Source: Amyelois transitella (lineage: Eukaryota; Arthropoda; Insecta; Lepidoptera; Pyralidae). Taken from it: DNA of 64,000 nt. Under the pieces are notes generated by a model. It was given only the letters and a program-made list of their open reading frames with translations. It made no database searches and was not told the origin of the DNA. Location: assembly GCF_032362555.1 (NCBI RefSeq), contig NC_083520.1, forward strand, positions 5,642,001-5,706,000. The letters are read 5' to 3'. Positions 63,773 to 64,000 of the stretch are shown here, in pieces. The number at the start of each line of letters is the position of its first letter. Position 1 is the first letter of the stretch. Position numbers and translations under genes: made by a program.

Positions 63773-64000
63773 GGCCTCTGTGGCGCAGCGGTAGTACGCT
63801 TGTCTGTGACACCGGAGGTCCAGGGTTCGAATCCCGGACAGGGCATGATGCGAAAAGAACTTTTTCTGATTGGCCTGGGTCTTGGATGTTTATCTATATA
63901 AGTATTTATTATAAAATTATTAATATAGTATCGTTGAGTTTGTATCTCGTAACACAAGTATGAACTTACTTTGAGGCTAATGAAAAAAAATTATAGTAAT
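63773..64000 (+). mobile_element. SINE A (tRNA-derived), copy 3, running to the window edge
   Basis: The tRNA-like head has box A TGGCGCAGCGGTAG and box B GGTTCGAATCC. The body contains 'gcctgggtcttggatgttta' and 'cttactttgaggctaatg'. It is inserted directly after the R-type repeat. Confidence 0.9.

Overview
The window reads as lepidopteran (moth or butterfly) nuclear DNA. It is AT-rich, with short host exons in long introns. It carries many copies of moth-type retroposons: a tRNA-headed SINE, a second short SINE, a LINE with a (TGTA)n tail, and an element that opens with a GC-rich 'gcgacttcgtccgcg' block. No retrovirus-like or bacterial sequence was seen. All exon models below were built by hand from reading frame, GT/AG sites and phase. 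For every complete gene the joined exons give an uninterrupted frame whose length is a multiple of three.

Layout. 950-2976 (-): a four-exon insect gustatory receptor. 2977-11309: a long stretch without a recognisable gene. 11310-24644 (+): a 19-exon orthologue of LRGUK (leucine-rich repeats plus guanylate kinase-like domain), its introns full of retroposon pieces. 24806-27891 (-): Rpn11/PSMD14, the proteasome-lid deubiquitinase, tail to tail with LRGUK. 29929-30392 (+): CMC1, a twin CX9C mitochondrial protein. 30447-32265 (-): TSEN2, the tRNA-splicing endonuclease subunit, with its stop only 54 bases from that of CMC1. 32444/33332-39039 (+): V-ATPase subunit H, divergent from TSEN2 across about 180 bases, with candidate alternative 5' exons, a 68-codon cassette and a 9-nt microexon. 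39040-42281: nested retroposons. 42282-47409 (+): Arp5/ACTR5 of the INO80 complex. 47410-53115: repeats, then gene-poor sequence. 53116 to beyond 64000 (-): a C2H2 zinc-finger gene whose 5' end lies outside the window.

The housekeeping genes serve protein turnover (Rpn11), respiratory-chain assembly (CMC1), tRNA splicing (TSEN2), organelle acidification (V-ATPase H) and chromatin remodelling (Arp5). They form no pathway together; this is ordinary insect gene packing with one divergent and two convergent pairs.

The most unusual object is the zinc-finger gene. Between a phase-1-ending exon at 63354-63210 and a constant 3' module at 56119-53116 lie nine tandem cassettes, all bounded in phase 1 within the glycine of the inter-finger linker. 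Four are exactly 171 nt (two fingers each), three are 111 nt and one is 84 nt (one finger each), and one is a decayed 104-nt relic. Any subset of the intact cassettes joins in frame, so the locus looks built for combinatorial or mutually exclusive choice of DNA-binding fingers. Other notable points are the V-ATPase H alternative exons, a short SINE that shares its tail with the resident LINE, and several perfect inverted duplications (19-28 bp arms, 2-6 nt spacers), at least three of them in or at the edge of retroposons.
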